Assembly: GCF_004123795.1 (NCBI RefSeq) | Contig: NZ_MSSM01000017.1 | Location: 1-64,000 of the forward strand | Length of the DNA stretch: 64,000 nucleotides | Reading direction: 5' to 3' | DNA from: Lacticaseibacillus chiayiensis | GTDB taxonomy: Bacteria > Bacillota > Bacilli > Lactobacillales > Lactobacillaceae | In this document: positions 1 through 7,971 of the stretch, piece after piece | Layout of the letters: each line of letters opens with the position of its first letter | Numbering within the stretch: the stretch's first letter is position 1 | Program-made: the position numbers and the translations under genes | The notes under the pieces: generated by a model | Databases searched by the model: none | The model's input: the letters and a program-made list of their open reading frames with translations, nothing else | What the model was told of the DNA's origin: nothing

Positions 1-327
1 ACCAGTGTGCCATCAGTAAGCTCAGGATCGACCTACACGGTTCAGTCTGGTGACAGTTGGTGGTCGATTGCTTACAAGTATGGCATGAGCATGTATACTT
101 TGGCTTCTAACAACGGCAAGTCAATCTACAGTGTGATTCACCCAGGCGATGTTATCCTAGTATCTGGCACAAGTTATTCAAGCCACACGTACTACACGGT
201 ACAGTCGGGTGACGGCTTCTGGAGCATTGGCCAACGATACGGTGTCAACATGTATACCTTGGCGGCCAACAACGGTCTGTCAATCAACAGCGTGATTCAT
301 CCTGGACAGCGATTGCTGATTCGGTAA
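1..327 (+). CDS. LysM-repeat protein, 3' part only
   Basis: The reading frame is open from the first base of the window, so the true start lies upstream and only the last 109 codons are visible. They hold two LysM peptidoglycan/chitin-binding repeats, each opening YTVQSGD and closing with a VIHPG motif, about 60 residues apart. The protein stops directly after the second repeat (HPGQRLLIR). LysM modules at a C-terminus usually anchor secreted hydrolases or adhesins to the wall. The catalytic or N-terminal part is outside the window, so no specific function is assigned. A rho-independent terminator follows 12 bases after the stop. Confidence 0.85.
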   Translation, partial: TSVPSVSSGSTYTVQSGDSWWSIAYKYGMSMYTLASNNGKSIYSVIHPGDVILVSGTSYSSHTYYTVQSGDGFWSIGQRYGVNMYTLAANNGLSINSVIHPGQRLLIR

Positions 328-338
328 CACCACAAAAA

Positions 339-377
339 GAGCCTTCTGCCGTTTAACCGCGGTGGAAGGCTTATTTT
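339..377 (+). terminator. Terminator of the LysM gene
   Basis: The hairpin pairs GCCTTCTGCCG with CGGTGGAAGGC (one mismatch) and is followed by TTATTTTT. It closely resembles the terminator at 1658-1699, so the two flank the Panacea module. Confidence 0.8.
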
Positions 378-619
378 TAGCCCGATTTTGAATTTAAAAT
401 GAAAATATTCTAATTTTTCCTTTTATGAAGGAATTTTAAGAATCGCATAGCATCAGGGATTAGAGCGAGTTTGTATATTTTATATATTATGTCTGAAATG
501 CCTTTATTATAGGCTTTGCAAGAGTTATACACAGGGTTTATCAACAGACTTGACACTGGATATGATACGATTGAGTTGTGGTTAAAGAAATCACCAAAAT
601 CAAAGGAGGGGCATAACAG
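378..619. other. AT-rich intergenic region with two DnaA-box-like sites
   Basis: No gene is seen here. The stretch is AT-rich up to about 515. Then come TTATACACA at 525-533, which fits TTATNCACA, and TTATCAACA at 538-546, one mismatch from the DnaA-box consensus. A possible promoter for the downstream pair is TTATCA (538-543), 17 bases, TATGAT (561-566), so the second box would overlap the -35. A DnaA link is only a sequence match. There is no other sign of a replication origin. Confidence 0.35.
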
Positions 620-1069
620 ATGGAACAGCATATGTCGTATAAGGACGTCGCCGCATGGTTCTTATCAAAGTCTGCGATGTCGCCTAAAAAGCTTCAGAAA
701 CTTGTTTACTATTTTCAGGCTTGGGGCAATGCACTCCTACACTATCCAGTCATCGATGATACGTATTTTGAAGCTTGGCCACATGGCCCGGTTTCGATGG
801 ATTTGTATCAGGACTATAAAAAATATGGCTGGACTGATATTGAGAAAGGCAAGCCCATTGAGATTAATTCTGAGAACCTGGATAATCTTTTAGAATCTGT
901 TTGGGTCACGTATGGCGATAAATCGGCTAACGAGCTTGAGGCTTTGACCCATAAAGAAATGCCTTGGAAAAAAGCCAGAGCAGAGTTAGGCCCAGGGGAA
1001 CACAGTAATAAGCGCATTGCTGATGAAGATATGAAAGAGTTTTATCAGTCCATTTACTCAGGTGACTGA
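620..1069 (+). CDS. Panacea-domain (DUF4065, SocA-like) protein, candidate antitoxin
   Basis: This 149-residue protein matches the Panacea/DUF4065 pattern: an N-terminal MSPKKLQKLVYYFQAW helix, then a central segment with FEAWPHGPVS, then a C-terminal ALTHKEMPWKKAR stretch. The domain is known from the Caulobacter SocA proteolytic adaptor and from the PanAT toxin-antitoxin systems, where one Panacea protein neutralises many unrelated toxins. The start follows a strong AAAGGAGG at 602-609. Only two bases separate its stop from the GTG of the next gene, so the two are surely co-transcribed. An antitoxin role is inferred from the domain and gene order. A phage-derived regulator is the alternative. 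Confidence 0.85.
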   Translation: MEQHMSYKDVAAWFLSKSAMSPKKLQKLVYYFQAWGNALLHYPVIDDTYFEAWPHGPVSMDLYQDYKKYGWTDIEKGKPIEINSENLDNLLESVWVTYGDKSANELEALTHKEMPWKKARAELGPGEHSNKRIADEDMKEFYQSIYSGD

Positions 1070-1071
1070 CC

Positions 1072-1536
1072 GTGGGAAAGTCAAAGAAGAACCAGTTGAC
1101 CAAGCACACAAGCACAGAGCAAAGTAAGTCCTCCTTCGGTAGGATATTGACGAATAGGAATTTTGCCTCAGATAAACCGCAAGGCATACAGTTGGCATCG
1201 GATTCTCGGACAACTGCCCGTTTTAAGCTCTCAATTGAACATGTTTTAGAAAATAATTACCAGTTCAAAGATATGAGAGTTGAGGATATAAAAAACTTTA
1301 GTAAGTTTATAACATCCACAGTTGGGCGAGGGTTGACGATTACTCAAGTGGAGAGTTCTCTGTTGAGAACTGATGGACCACATGGCGCGAAGAACATCGA
1401 ACAAGTCGATGGCGAGAAGAAAGAGATGTACCATTTCGGACAAGACAGAACTAAATTTAGAGTGCACGGTTACTATAATGATGAAGACTATTTTGTTATT
1501 CATCGCATAGATCCCCAGCACAAAAAATTCAAGTAA
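1072..1536 (+). CDS. Unknown protein paired with the Panacea gene, candidate toxin
   Basis: This 154-residue protein starts with GTG two bases after the Panacea stop. I do not recognise a family. The first 25 residues are Lys/Ser/Thr-rich and probably disordered. A helical middle follows, then a C-terminal part rich in aromatic and His residues (YHFGQDRTKFRVHGYY and YFVIHRIDPQHKKFK). No signal peptide or membrane segment is seen, so it should be cytosolic. In PanAT loci the gene beside the Panacea gene is usually the toxin, which makes this the natural candidate. The basic, His/Tyr-rich C-terminus would suit an RNA- or nucleotide-directed enzyme, but that is a guess. Confidence 0.7.
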   Translation: MGKSKKNQLTKHTSTEQSKSSFGRILTNRNFASDKPQGIQLASDSRTTARFKLSIEHVLENNYQFKDMRVEDIKNFSKFITSTVGRGLTITQVESSLLRTDGPHGAKNIEQVDGEKKEMYHFGQDRTKFRVHGYYNDEDYFVIHRIDPQHKKFK

Positions 1537-1901
1537 AGCTTTCGAGTATATCTTGAGATTTACGGTTTTGAGTTGAAAACGCCATTTTCATTACTTTGTG
1601 GTACAAATCCGGCACTTGCGGTCCAAACATGGTGTGCAGAAAAGTGCGAGTGCTTTCAAAAATAAGCCTTCTGCCCGATTGGGTGGGAGGCTTATTTTTG
1701 TGCATAAATCATCAGCCACAGCGAAGCCGTTGAAACACGATTTAATAACTTGCTTCTGGATGCTTCTAGATTTGCGAGCCAAAGGGGACAAAAAGGGGAC
1801 AAGGATACCTCAAATGTTGATACATAGCTATCAGTTATGCCCGGTGGAGGCATCTCTGTTAGCTGGCGAACGCTGACAAAATCGCATAAGAGGTCTTTGA
1901 T
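1537..1901. other. Intergenic region with terminator and tandem GGGGACAA motif
   Basis: No convincing gene is present; the short reading frames here lack ribosome-binding sites. The region holds the terminator at 1658-1699 and a direct repeat, GGGGACAA twice, between about 1783 and 1801. The repeat could be a leftover of a mobile element, but no integrase or duplicated tRNA end is visible. Confidence 0.5.
1658..1699. terminator. Terminator after the Panacea pair
   Basis: A strong hairpin pairs AAAAATAAGCCTTCTGCCC with GGGTGGGAGGCTTATTTTT around a GATT loop. A-rich and T-rich flanks allow termination in both directions. Confidence 0.85.
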
Positions 1902-2687
1902 ATGCAACCTGTGCTGCTAGCCACTGTCCATCACCCAAATGTCTCTTTACCTCAGCTACAACAGGTTGTGGCGAGTGTCAGCAAAATATTTTCGTCCATT
2001 TACGTCACAATCAGTTCTGTCACTACTACTGATATCACGCATTTGCTAGACAAAGCGCCAAAATTTCATTGCCGCATTATTGAGCCGCATGGTGCTGCCG
2101 ATGCCCGCCGAAAAGTACTTGAGTTTGGTTTGCGGGATGTCCAGTATGCGGCGCCATTTTTTTACTGCGATTTTGATAAAGTCGTGGTAGCGGTGGAACG
2201 GGCGGAGTCTGCGTTAGAAACATTTGTGAACCATCTTCAAGTGGTTGATGGGTATCAGATAGTTGGCCGCGATTCAGTAGTGATGCGCAGCTATCCGGCA
2301 ACTTGGCGCGAAACCGAGGCTATTACCAATAAAGCGGCTTCTGCAGTGTTTGGATTGTCTGATTTGGATATAACGGCAGGATGCTGTGCTTTTAGCCAAG
2401 AAGCGGCTAGGTATATTTTAGCTAACTCAGAAGGTTTGCTGACAGATACGGAATGGCCGACGATTTGCAAAGCAGCGAAAGTACCAATCGCGGCAATAAA
2501 AGTTAGCTTTCTGCCTTATGATCCAGTGGTCAATGCCGGACGCGACGATGAAAATTGGCGTGGCTATGCATCACGGCTAAGGCTTGCTTATCAAGCACTG
2601 CGGTCATTGGAGCAAGGTGCGGATAGCCTGAACCGGACCGATCCGCTCAAGCAAGTTAGGGTCGGCTGGCCATATAATGGTCACTGA
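1902..2687 (+). CDS. Glycosyltransferase-like protein of unknown function
   Basis: The 261-residue cytosolic protein has no signal peptide or membrane helix. Its N-terminal half alternates beta strands and helices like a GT-A nucleotide-sugar transferase. FFYCDFDKVV, near residue 90, resembles the metal-binding DxD segment of that fold. VVDGYQIVGRD and WRETEAITNKAAS follow. Substrate and pathway cannot be read from the sequence. The start has AGAGG upstream, and a terminator at 2722-2764 isolates the gene as a single transcript. Confidence is good that it is a real gene and low for the glycosyltransferase reading. Confidence 0.6.
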   Translation: MQPVLLATVHHPNVSLPQLQQVVASVSKIFSSIYVTISSVTTTDITHLLDKAPKFHCRIIEPHGAADARRKVLEFGLRDVQYAAPFFYCDFDKVVVAVERAESALETFVNHLQVVDGYQIVGRDSVVMRSYPATWRETEAITNKAASAVFGLSDLDITAGCCAFSQEAARYILANSEGLLTDTEWPTICKAAKVPIAAIKVSFLPYDPVVNAGRDDENWRGYASRLRLAYQALRSLEQGADSLNRTDPLKQVRVGWPYNGH

Positions 2688-2721
2688 GATTGTGACAGTT
2701 TCCTATTTTTGGTTGGTGAGC

Positions 2722-2764
2722 AAAAAAACATTCTTTGAGTTTTACACTCAAAGGGATGTTTTTT
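2722..2764. terminator. Bidirectional terminator between convergent genes
   Basis: The stem AAAAAAACATTCTTTGAG pairs with CTCAAAGGGATGTTTTTT. It serves the gene ending at 2687 and the minus-strand gene ending at 2772. Confidence 0.85.
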
Positions 2765-2771
2765 CGTACAC

Positions 2772-3911
2772 CTATCTCTTCTCCGCCGCCTTCAATGCCT
2801 GCGCTAAATCATCAATCAAATCCTGTTGATCTTCCAGCCCGATCGCAATGCGGACATGCTGCGGTGTCAAACCGGAACCTGTCCGTTTTTCTTCTGGCAG
2901 CTTGAACCACGGGAGTTTGACCAAACTGGAAACGGTGCCAAGCGAATCGGCAAAGTCAAAGACCTTGGTGCTGTTCACAAATTTCAGCGGATCGATGTTA
3001 TCGGCGAGTTTGATAGATAGCAGTCCGCTGGCGCCGGTGGTTTCTTTTTGTGCCAGCTTATACCCCGGATCGCTTTTTAGTCCCGGATAGTAAACATGGG
3101 CAACATCAGGGTGCTGGTCTAAAAATTCGGCGACGGCCTGGGCATTGGCTGTTTCGCGATCGAGACGAACGGCGAGGGTGGCGATGCCGCGTGTTACTAA
3201 GCTACAGTCGAGGGGACTTAAGATGGCACCAATCGTATTTTGCAGGAAGGCCAGCTTTTTGCTGAGGTCGGGGTGCGCGGATACGACAAGTCCGGCAATG
3301 AGGTCGCCGTGGCCGCCGAGGTACTTGGTCGCACTATGTAACACAATGTCAGCACCGAGCTCAAGCGGCCGCTGGTAATAAGGCGTCAGGAACGTGTTGT
3401 CCACAATCGTGAGGAGATGGTGGGTTTTGGCCAGCGCGCTAATTGCCTTCACGCTGCTGACTTTAAGCAAGGGATTGGAAAACGTCTCAAAGAAGATCGC
3501 CTTGGTTTCAGGGCGAATTGCCGCCGCTACCGCCTTCAAATCACGCGTGTCAACAGCGGTAAAACTTAAGCCATGCTGGGCAAAATACTGATTGATCAGC
3601 CGATCGGTGCCACTGTACAGCGAGTCGCCGATAATGAAGTGACTGCCATTGGGGAAAATGGCTAAAACGGTGGCAATGGCGGCCACACCGCTGGAAAAGG
3701 CAAAGCCAGCGTCGCCATTTTCCAGCGTTGCAATCTGTCGTTCCAAGTATTCGCGAGTCGGGTTGCCACTACGCGCGTAATCCCAGCGAGTTTCCTGTCC
3801 ATCAGGGGCAAACCGAAACATGGCGCTTTGATAAATTGGCGGCACGATAGCACCAGCCTGATCAGTCTGTAGTTGCGGTCCATGAACTAATTTCGTGTTG
3901 AATTGAGTCAT
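2772..3911 (-). CDS. Cys/Met-metabolism PLP enzyme (cystathionine gamma-synthase/lyase family)
   Basis: At 379 residues this is the usual length for the Cys/Met-metabolism PLP family, which makes or splits cystathionine and related thioethers. Visible hallmarks are YARSGNPTREYLE, the phosphate-contacting SSGVAAI segment, the cofactor Asp in IVDNTF, and the Schiff-base lysine K196 in HSATKYLGGHGD. Sequence alone does not separate gamma-synthase, gamma-lyase and beta-lyase. It is the last gene of a minus-strand operon after an amino-acid ABC permease and its binding protein, behind a T-box whose specifier reads ATG. That fits a role in methionine supply. AAGGGAGGG lies just upstream of the ATG. 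Confidence 0.9.
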   Translation of the reverse strand: MTQFNTKLVHGPQLQTDQAGAIVPPIYQSAMFRFAPDGQETRWDYARSGNPTREYLERQIATLENGDAGFAFSSGVAAIATVLAIFPNGSHFIIGDSLYSGTDRLINQYFAQHGLSFTAVDTRDLKAVAAAIRPETKAIFFETFSNPLLKVSSVKAISALAKTHHLLTIVDNTFLTPYYQRPLELGADIVLHSATKYLGGHGDLIAGLVVSAHPDLSKKLAFLQNTIGAILSPLDCSLVTRGIATLAVRLDRETANAQAVAEFLDQHPDVAHVYYPGLKSDPGYKLAQKETTGASGLLSIKLADNIDPLKFVNSTKVFDFADSLGTVSSLVKLPWFKLPEEKRTGSGLTPQHVRIAIGLEDQQDLIDDLAQALKAAEKR

Positions 3912-4005
3912 TAAAACCCGCCCTCCCTTTGATGAACATGTTGACTATGTATTACCGCGAATTTCGCACATTCGCGGCTTGAAAGTTTAAAAGCAATGTG
4001 ACAAG

Positions 4006-4815
4006 TTATTTTGTCGTCAAGTCGGCACCAAAGTATTTTTGTGATAACTTCTTCAACGTGCCGTCTTTGCGAAGCTCCTTGATGCCTTTAGAAAGAGCAG
4101 CTTGGAGCTTCGGTGATTTCTTGCTGACCATTCCCGCGATTTCGTCGGGTTTTGCTGCACTGGTTTTAAGCGTTTGACTCTTCAGACCTGCCGTTGAATT
4201 ACTCTTGGCGTAAGCATACCAAGCAGCGCTTGAGTTAATGGTGCCATCAGCGCGTTTTTCTTTGACAAGGTTTAACGAAACCGTAAAGTCGCCGGACGGG
4301 GTGATGGTGGCGCCGTACTTTTTCGCTAAGGCAGCATTAGGGGTGCCGGTACCTTCAACGAATTTCTTACCTTTGATGTCACTCAGCTGCTTAATCGAAG
4401 TATCATCGCTGCGAGTGATCAACGCATAACGTGAGTACATATATGGCGTTGTGAAGGCATAAACTTTCTTACGCTGTGGCGTTTCGGCAATATTGTTGAG
4501 CACCAGATCGAACTTTTGACTGCCAAGACCGGCAATCAAAGAATCCCATTGAGTCGGGACAAACTTGGCCTTAACGCCTACCTTTTTGGCTAAGGCCTTG
4601 CCGAGTTCAACTTCGAATCCTTGCAGCTTACCGTCTTTGCGATAGGAGAACGGTGCGTAGGTTCCTTCAAGGCCAATCGTGAGTTCATTTTTGTTGATCA
4701 GTTCGCTCTTGACGTCGCTGCTTTTAGACGTGGACGAACTACTACCGCAAGCCGTGAGTGTGAAGGCGGCAAGTGCCATGATAGGCAATAACAACCACAA
4801 CTTTTTCTTTGACAT
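4006..4815 (-). CDS. Amino-acid ABC transporter substrate-binding lipoprotein
   Basis: This is a family-3 (polar amino acid) periplasmic-type binding protein. The N-terminus carries a lipoprotein signal ending in LTAC followed by a Ser-rich linker, so the mature protein should be lipid-anchored. The fold signature TIGLEGTYAPFSY and GFEVELGKALAKKVG are clear. The ATG at 4815 is preferred over the one at 4833 because GAAGGAAG lies eight bases before it and the upstream ATG would sit in that site. The gene follows the permease and precedes the PLP enzyme in the methionine T-box operon. Methionine, cystine or a related sulfur amino acid is the likely ligand (inferred). Confidence 0.92.
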   Translation of the reverse strand: MSKKKLWLLLPIMALAAFTLTACGSSSSTSKSSDVKSELINKNELTIGLEGTYAPFSYRKDGKLQGFEVELGKALAKKVGVKAKFVPTQWDSLIAGLGSQKFDLVLNNIAETPQRKKVYAFTTPYMYSRYALITRSDDTSIKQLSDIKGKKFVEGTGTPNAALAKKYGATITPSGDFTVSLNLVKEKRADGTINSSAAWYAYAKSNSTAGLKSQTLKTSAAKPDEIAGMVSKKSPKLQAALSKGIKELRKDGTLKKLSQKYFGADLTTK

Positions 4816-4890
4816 GAAAATTCTTCCTTCCATAATAACTTGAACTTGAACAGGTGCAATTTCTGCACCACGCGCGCAACAACAGCCATC

Positions 4891-5604
4891 TTACAATTGC
4901 GTTGGTTGCGTATTTGCCGTATAGCGCGAGGTGACTTTTTCGAGGTAGCGCTGACCCCAGGACAAAAAGGTGCAGACAATCGCATAAAGAAGTGCGACTA
5001 ATGAGTACATCAACAACGGCTGGTAGTTTTCGGCCGCGATTTGTTGACTGACCTGAAACATTTCGACGATGGTGATCGATGCCGCCAAAGAAGTGTCCTT
5101 TACAAGGCTGATGAAACTATTTGACAGCGGCGGAACCGCGGTTCGCAGCGCCTGAGGGATGATGATTTCTCGCAAAACCAGTCGTCGCGGCAACCCCACA
5201 GCATACGCGGCTTCCCACTGACCGGAATCGATGGACAAAAGCGCCGCCCGAATCGTTTCCGCACAGTAAGCGCCAGTATTCAGCGAAAAGGTGATGATCC
5301 CCGCCACAACCGGATCGAGCTTAATACCATGCGGGAAAATGCCCGGAATAACTAGGCTTGGTAAGCCGAAGAAAACAATAAACAATTGAACCAGCAAAGG
5401 CGTTGAGCGAAAAAGCCAAACGTAAAAAGCGGCAATACCTTTTGCGATGGTGATGAAGATGCCTTTCCGTGCCGAAATGCGCGTCAAGGCAGTGATTAAA
5501 GCGATGATGAGGCCAATCGCAAAGGAAACGATCGCAATCGGAATGGTGTATTTGATTCCGGCGGCCACCATTTGCGGTACAGCGTCAACAATGATTTTCC
5601 ACAT
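4891..5604 (-). CDS. Amino-acid ABC transporter permease (HisM/PAAT family)
   Basis: This integral membrane protein of about 237 residues has four to five predicted helices. It carries the inner-membrane coupling motif of the polar amino-acid uptake family, EAAYAVGLPRRLVLREIIIPQALR. The start at 5604 follows AGGAGG; the upstream in-frame ATG at 5628 overlaps that site and is rejected. It is the first gene of the T-box operon. No ATPase gene is found in this operon, although the uptake system needs one, so the nucleotide-binding subunit must be shared or encoded elsewhere. Confidence 0.92.
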   Translation of the reverse strand: MWKIIVDAVPQMVAAGIKYTIPIAIVSFAIGLIIALITALTRISARKGIFITIAKGIAAFYVWLFRSTPLLVQLFIVFFGLPSLVIPGIFPHGIKLDPVVAGIITFSLNTGAYCAETIRAALLSIDSGQWEAAYAVGLPRRLVLREIIIPQALRTAVPPLSNSFISLVKDTSLAASITIVEMFQVSQQIAAENYQPLLMYSLVALLYAIVCTFLSWGQRYLEKVTSRYTANTQPTQL

Positions 5605-5709
5605 ATTTTTCCTCCTCTTAAGATACATGCCGGTACTTTCCGCTAAATGTCAAGCAGACTGCACGCTCTCAAGCCACTTTTCTTAGCAACATGCTGCAAA
5701 CGAACGGGC

Positions 5710-6000
5710 AAATAAAAAAGCATTTCCGTTCTTGCCCATTTTGCATAGACAAGGACGAAAATGTTCCGCGTTACCACCTTGATTAACCGAACTGATTCGG
5801 CTCCCTTTAGGTACAACACACCTCATTGTGTGGATACCCTAACTCAATAACGGGAGCACCCGTCAGTTGCTTGCGGTGATCGTTCACAACTGAATGCATA
5901 AAAAGACCATCTTCGCCAGAACCCGACCGTTGTCTTTCACCAAATGACAGCTCGCTGCAGATCTTTGCCTGGTTACTCATCTCTTTACTGCTAAGATATT
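5710..6000 (-). promoter_or_regulatory. T-box leader, predicted methionine-responsive
   Basis: On the minus strand the antiterminator element AAGGTGGTAACGCGGA (about 5779-5764) is followed by a hairpin of CGTCCTTGTC with GGGCAAGAACG and a T-rich run. Stem I is recognisable: AAAGA near the 5' end can pair with TCTTT, and just before that 3' arm stands GAAG-ATG-G, giving ATG (5910-5908) as specifier. The same ATGGTC context occurs in the metE leader at 25171-25459. Uncharged tRNA-Met would favour read-through. The specifier was assigned by eye. Confidence 0.85.
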
Positions 6001-6006
6001 GACATA

Positions 6007-6035
6007 ACATTAGGATAAAAAACGGGCGTTGTCAA
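6007..6035 (-). promoter_or_regulatory. Promoter of the methionine T-box operon
   Basis: TTGACA (6035-6030), 17 bases, TAATGT (6012-6007) on the minus strand places the transcript start near 6000, just ahead of the T-box Stem I. Confidence 0.8.
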
Positions 6036-6159
6036 TAGGAGCGCGCGAACAGATTGGGCAATTAGGTAACACGCATGCTCTCTAATCGTCTGGCAAGTAG
6101 CTTGTAAGAAGGACATTATGTTGCCTGCAAGAGCTGGAGCAATTCGCCACTTCCAACAC

Positions 6160-6193
6160 AAAAACAAACGCAATTTGAATGTCGAAATTGCGT
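6160..6193 (-). terminator. Terminator of the small membrane protein gene
   Basis: CGCAATTT pairs with AAATTGCG around an eight-base loop. On the minus strand a T-rich tract (TTTGTTTTTG) follows. Confidence 0.65.
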
Positions 6194-6227
6194 CCGTCTT
6201 TATTTCTCCGTGAATAATCCTCTTAGA

Positions 6228-6428
6228 TTATTTTTTTATGAACGAAAGCACGTTCTTCTTACTTGGTTTCATACTTCCCGCCAAGAACGCAATGATGATT
6301 GCAATAGCAGAAAGTACAAATTCCAATATTGACCACTTAAAAACCAAGGTTAAAACTAACAATATGATGGCTGCGATTAACAAAACGCCATCTCTAGGAC
6401 CTAGATTAATGTAAGGATACATCATCAT
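6228..6428 (-). CDS. Small two-helix membrane protein
   Basis: The 66-residue product has two hydrophobic helices (about 13-30 and 34-52) and a basic tail ending KKNVLSFIKK. I recognise no family. AGAGGAG lies nine bases before the ATG, and a terminator follows, so it is probably a genuine monocistronic gene. It lies alone in a low-density region and faces the methionine operon promoter. Confidence 0.6.
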   Translation of the reverse strand: MMMYPYINLGPRDGVLLIAAIILLVLTLVFKWSILEFVLSAIAIIIAFLAGSMKPSKKNVLSFIKK

Positions 6429-6997
6429 GAGATATCACTCCTCTCATTACCCAACTGTCTTAGGTAATACTAATTCGGTTATCCGTTGTAGTTATACTGC
6501 AGTGTCTTTACCAATCCGGGGAAACTCTTTGGCGAACAAATCAGGTTTGGACAAGCCTACATTTTGCAGTAAAACTTAGATATCAATTGAGGCGAAATCT
6601 TCTTCCGACAAGGATTGTGTCATGACATAGAAACAAGAACAACAGAAGAAAGCTCCCTTTGGTAATATGGTTGCTTAAAAACAGGTACTACAGGAACAAG
6701 AAAAGAAGAGATTTTACCTGATGTCGGTATTGAATCAGCAGGTGTTAGTGAGTTTCATCTCCTCGTAGCGTTGTAAAAAAGTATTTAAAAGAATGACTGA
6801 GACGGGAGAGGGAACGCAAAGTGCGCGGGAACATTAGTGACGAAAATGTAAGCGCTTGTTAGTCATCCCAACCACGTAATACACTCTTATCTTTTCACTG
6901 TCAATAGATGAACTTTGCCATTAAGAACGAGGACCATCGAAATACGCCGCGCAACCGTTAAACGAAGGTTCTGACCTCTTTGATACTCGTAATGTCG
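6429..6997. other. 569-bp intergenic region, nothing recognised
   Basis: No gene with a ribosome-binding site, no strong hairpin and no repeat shared with the rest of the window was found. Confidence 0.4.
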
Positions 6998-7702
6998 TTA
7001 GGAAGCACCATGAGCGTCTAGGCTACTTTCTCTTGATGCCGCAGAACCGTGTCGACGTACCGCTAGTGTGACCACCAATCCTAGTAGCAGACCAACCAAA
7101 CTACCTGCTATGTGAATGTAATCGCTCATTGTGAACGAACCTCTTCCTAAGAAAGGATAGGTCCACGGTATTGAGCAGACAAACACCCAAAACGTAAGGT
7201 TGAAAAGATCAACCTTACTTTTAGCTCGATTTTTTTGGGTAATGATATACCGCACTAGTGTATAAAATAGAAGCCCGAATAAAGCAGTGGACATGCCCAC
7301 TACATAGCCATTCGCTCCGTCGATATTCAAATAACTTGGAATCGTTATTTGGCTGTTAGCTAAGTAGATGATGAAGGTGTTTGCTAATAAGTTACCACCC
7401 ATACCGCTGATAATGAAGATAATCAGAGACTCACTGTAGGTGGTTATTTTTTGGACAACAAAACTGAGTGCTACAAGCATGATACTGTTAGAGATTAGTT
7501 CTGAAAAGCCATAGTTACTTAAGAATAAACACGTTAAAGCACGGTACCATTGCATGGGCGAGGACATCGTGATGTTTGGAACGTTGGTAAAGTTTGCGAT
7601 GCTGAAAGCGTTAAAATCGTTAAAACGGGTAGTGAGACCAAACACTAACCAGGCAATAATGAGAATTAGAATTGCTGGATTGGCAATAGTTTTCTTCGTC
7701 AT
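6998..7702 (-). CDS. Divergent rhomboid-family intramembrane protease
   Basis: This 234-residue protein has about six membrane helices. GMSTALFG (Ser at about residue 138) sits where rhomboids carry the GxSG catalytic serine, and DYIHIAGSLVGLLLG (His at about 197) matches the histidine helix. MQWYRALTCLFLS near residue 50 corresponds to the family's W-R loop-1 region. GxST in place of GxSG and the absence of the usual HxxxN helix make it divergent. If active it would cut membrane proteins within the bilayer. GAGGGGAAG precedes the ATG. Neighbours give no clear substrate, though a secreted orphan is divergently encoded. Confidence 0.7.
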   Translation of the reverse strand: MTKKTIANPAILILIIAWLVFGLTTRFNDFNAFSIANFTNVPNITMSSPMQWYRALTCLFLSNYGFSELISNSIMLVALSFVVQKITTYSESLIIFIISGMGGNLLANTFIIYLANSQITIPSYLNIDGANGYVVGMSTALFGLLFYTLVRYIITQKNRAKSKVDLFNLTFWVFVCSIPWTYPFLGRGSFTMSDYIHIAGSLVGLLLGLVVTLAVRRHGSAASRESSLDAHGAS

Positions 7703-7971
7703 TCTTTAAAGCTTCCCCTCTAGGTTGGTTTATTCGACCCGTTAAATTCTCTCATTCTGCATGGTACTTGACAACTTAGCCAAACAGTTTTGCACGCGGT
7801 GTGTTAACTTGACAGTCTGTTTTTCGTCTCGAAATTGAGCAGTCCGATAGCGATCTTGGGAAGCTCAGCTTACACTCTCTAGTCCCAAAGTCCAGTGACT
7901 TTATTTCATGAATGCGGTATATTAAATGCGGAGAAGGTATGTAAGATGTTAATGTTTTAGTGGAGGATAAG

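Noticed and set aside
378-619. A replication origin suggested by DnaA-like boxes and AT-rich DNA
   Set aside because: There are only two boxes, with no dnaA, repA or partition gene nearby.
1598-1876. A 92-codon forward frame after the Panacea pair
   Set aside because: It runs through the terminator hairpin and lacks a ribosome-binding site.
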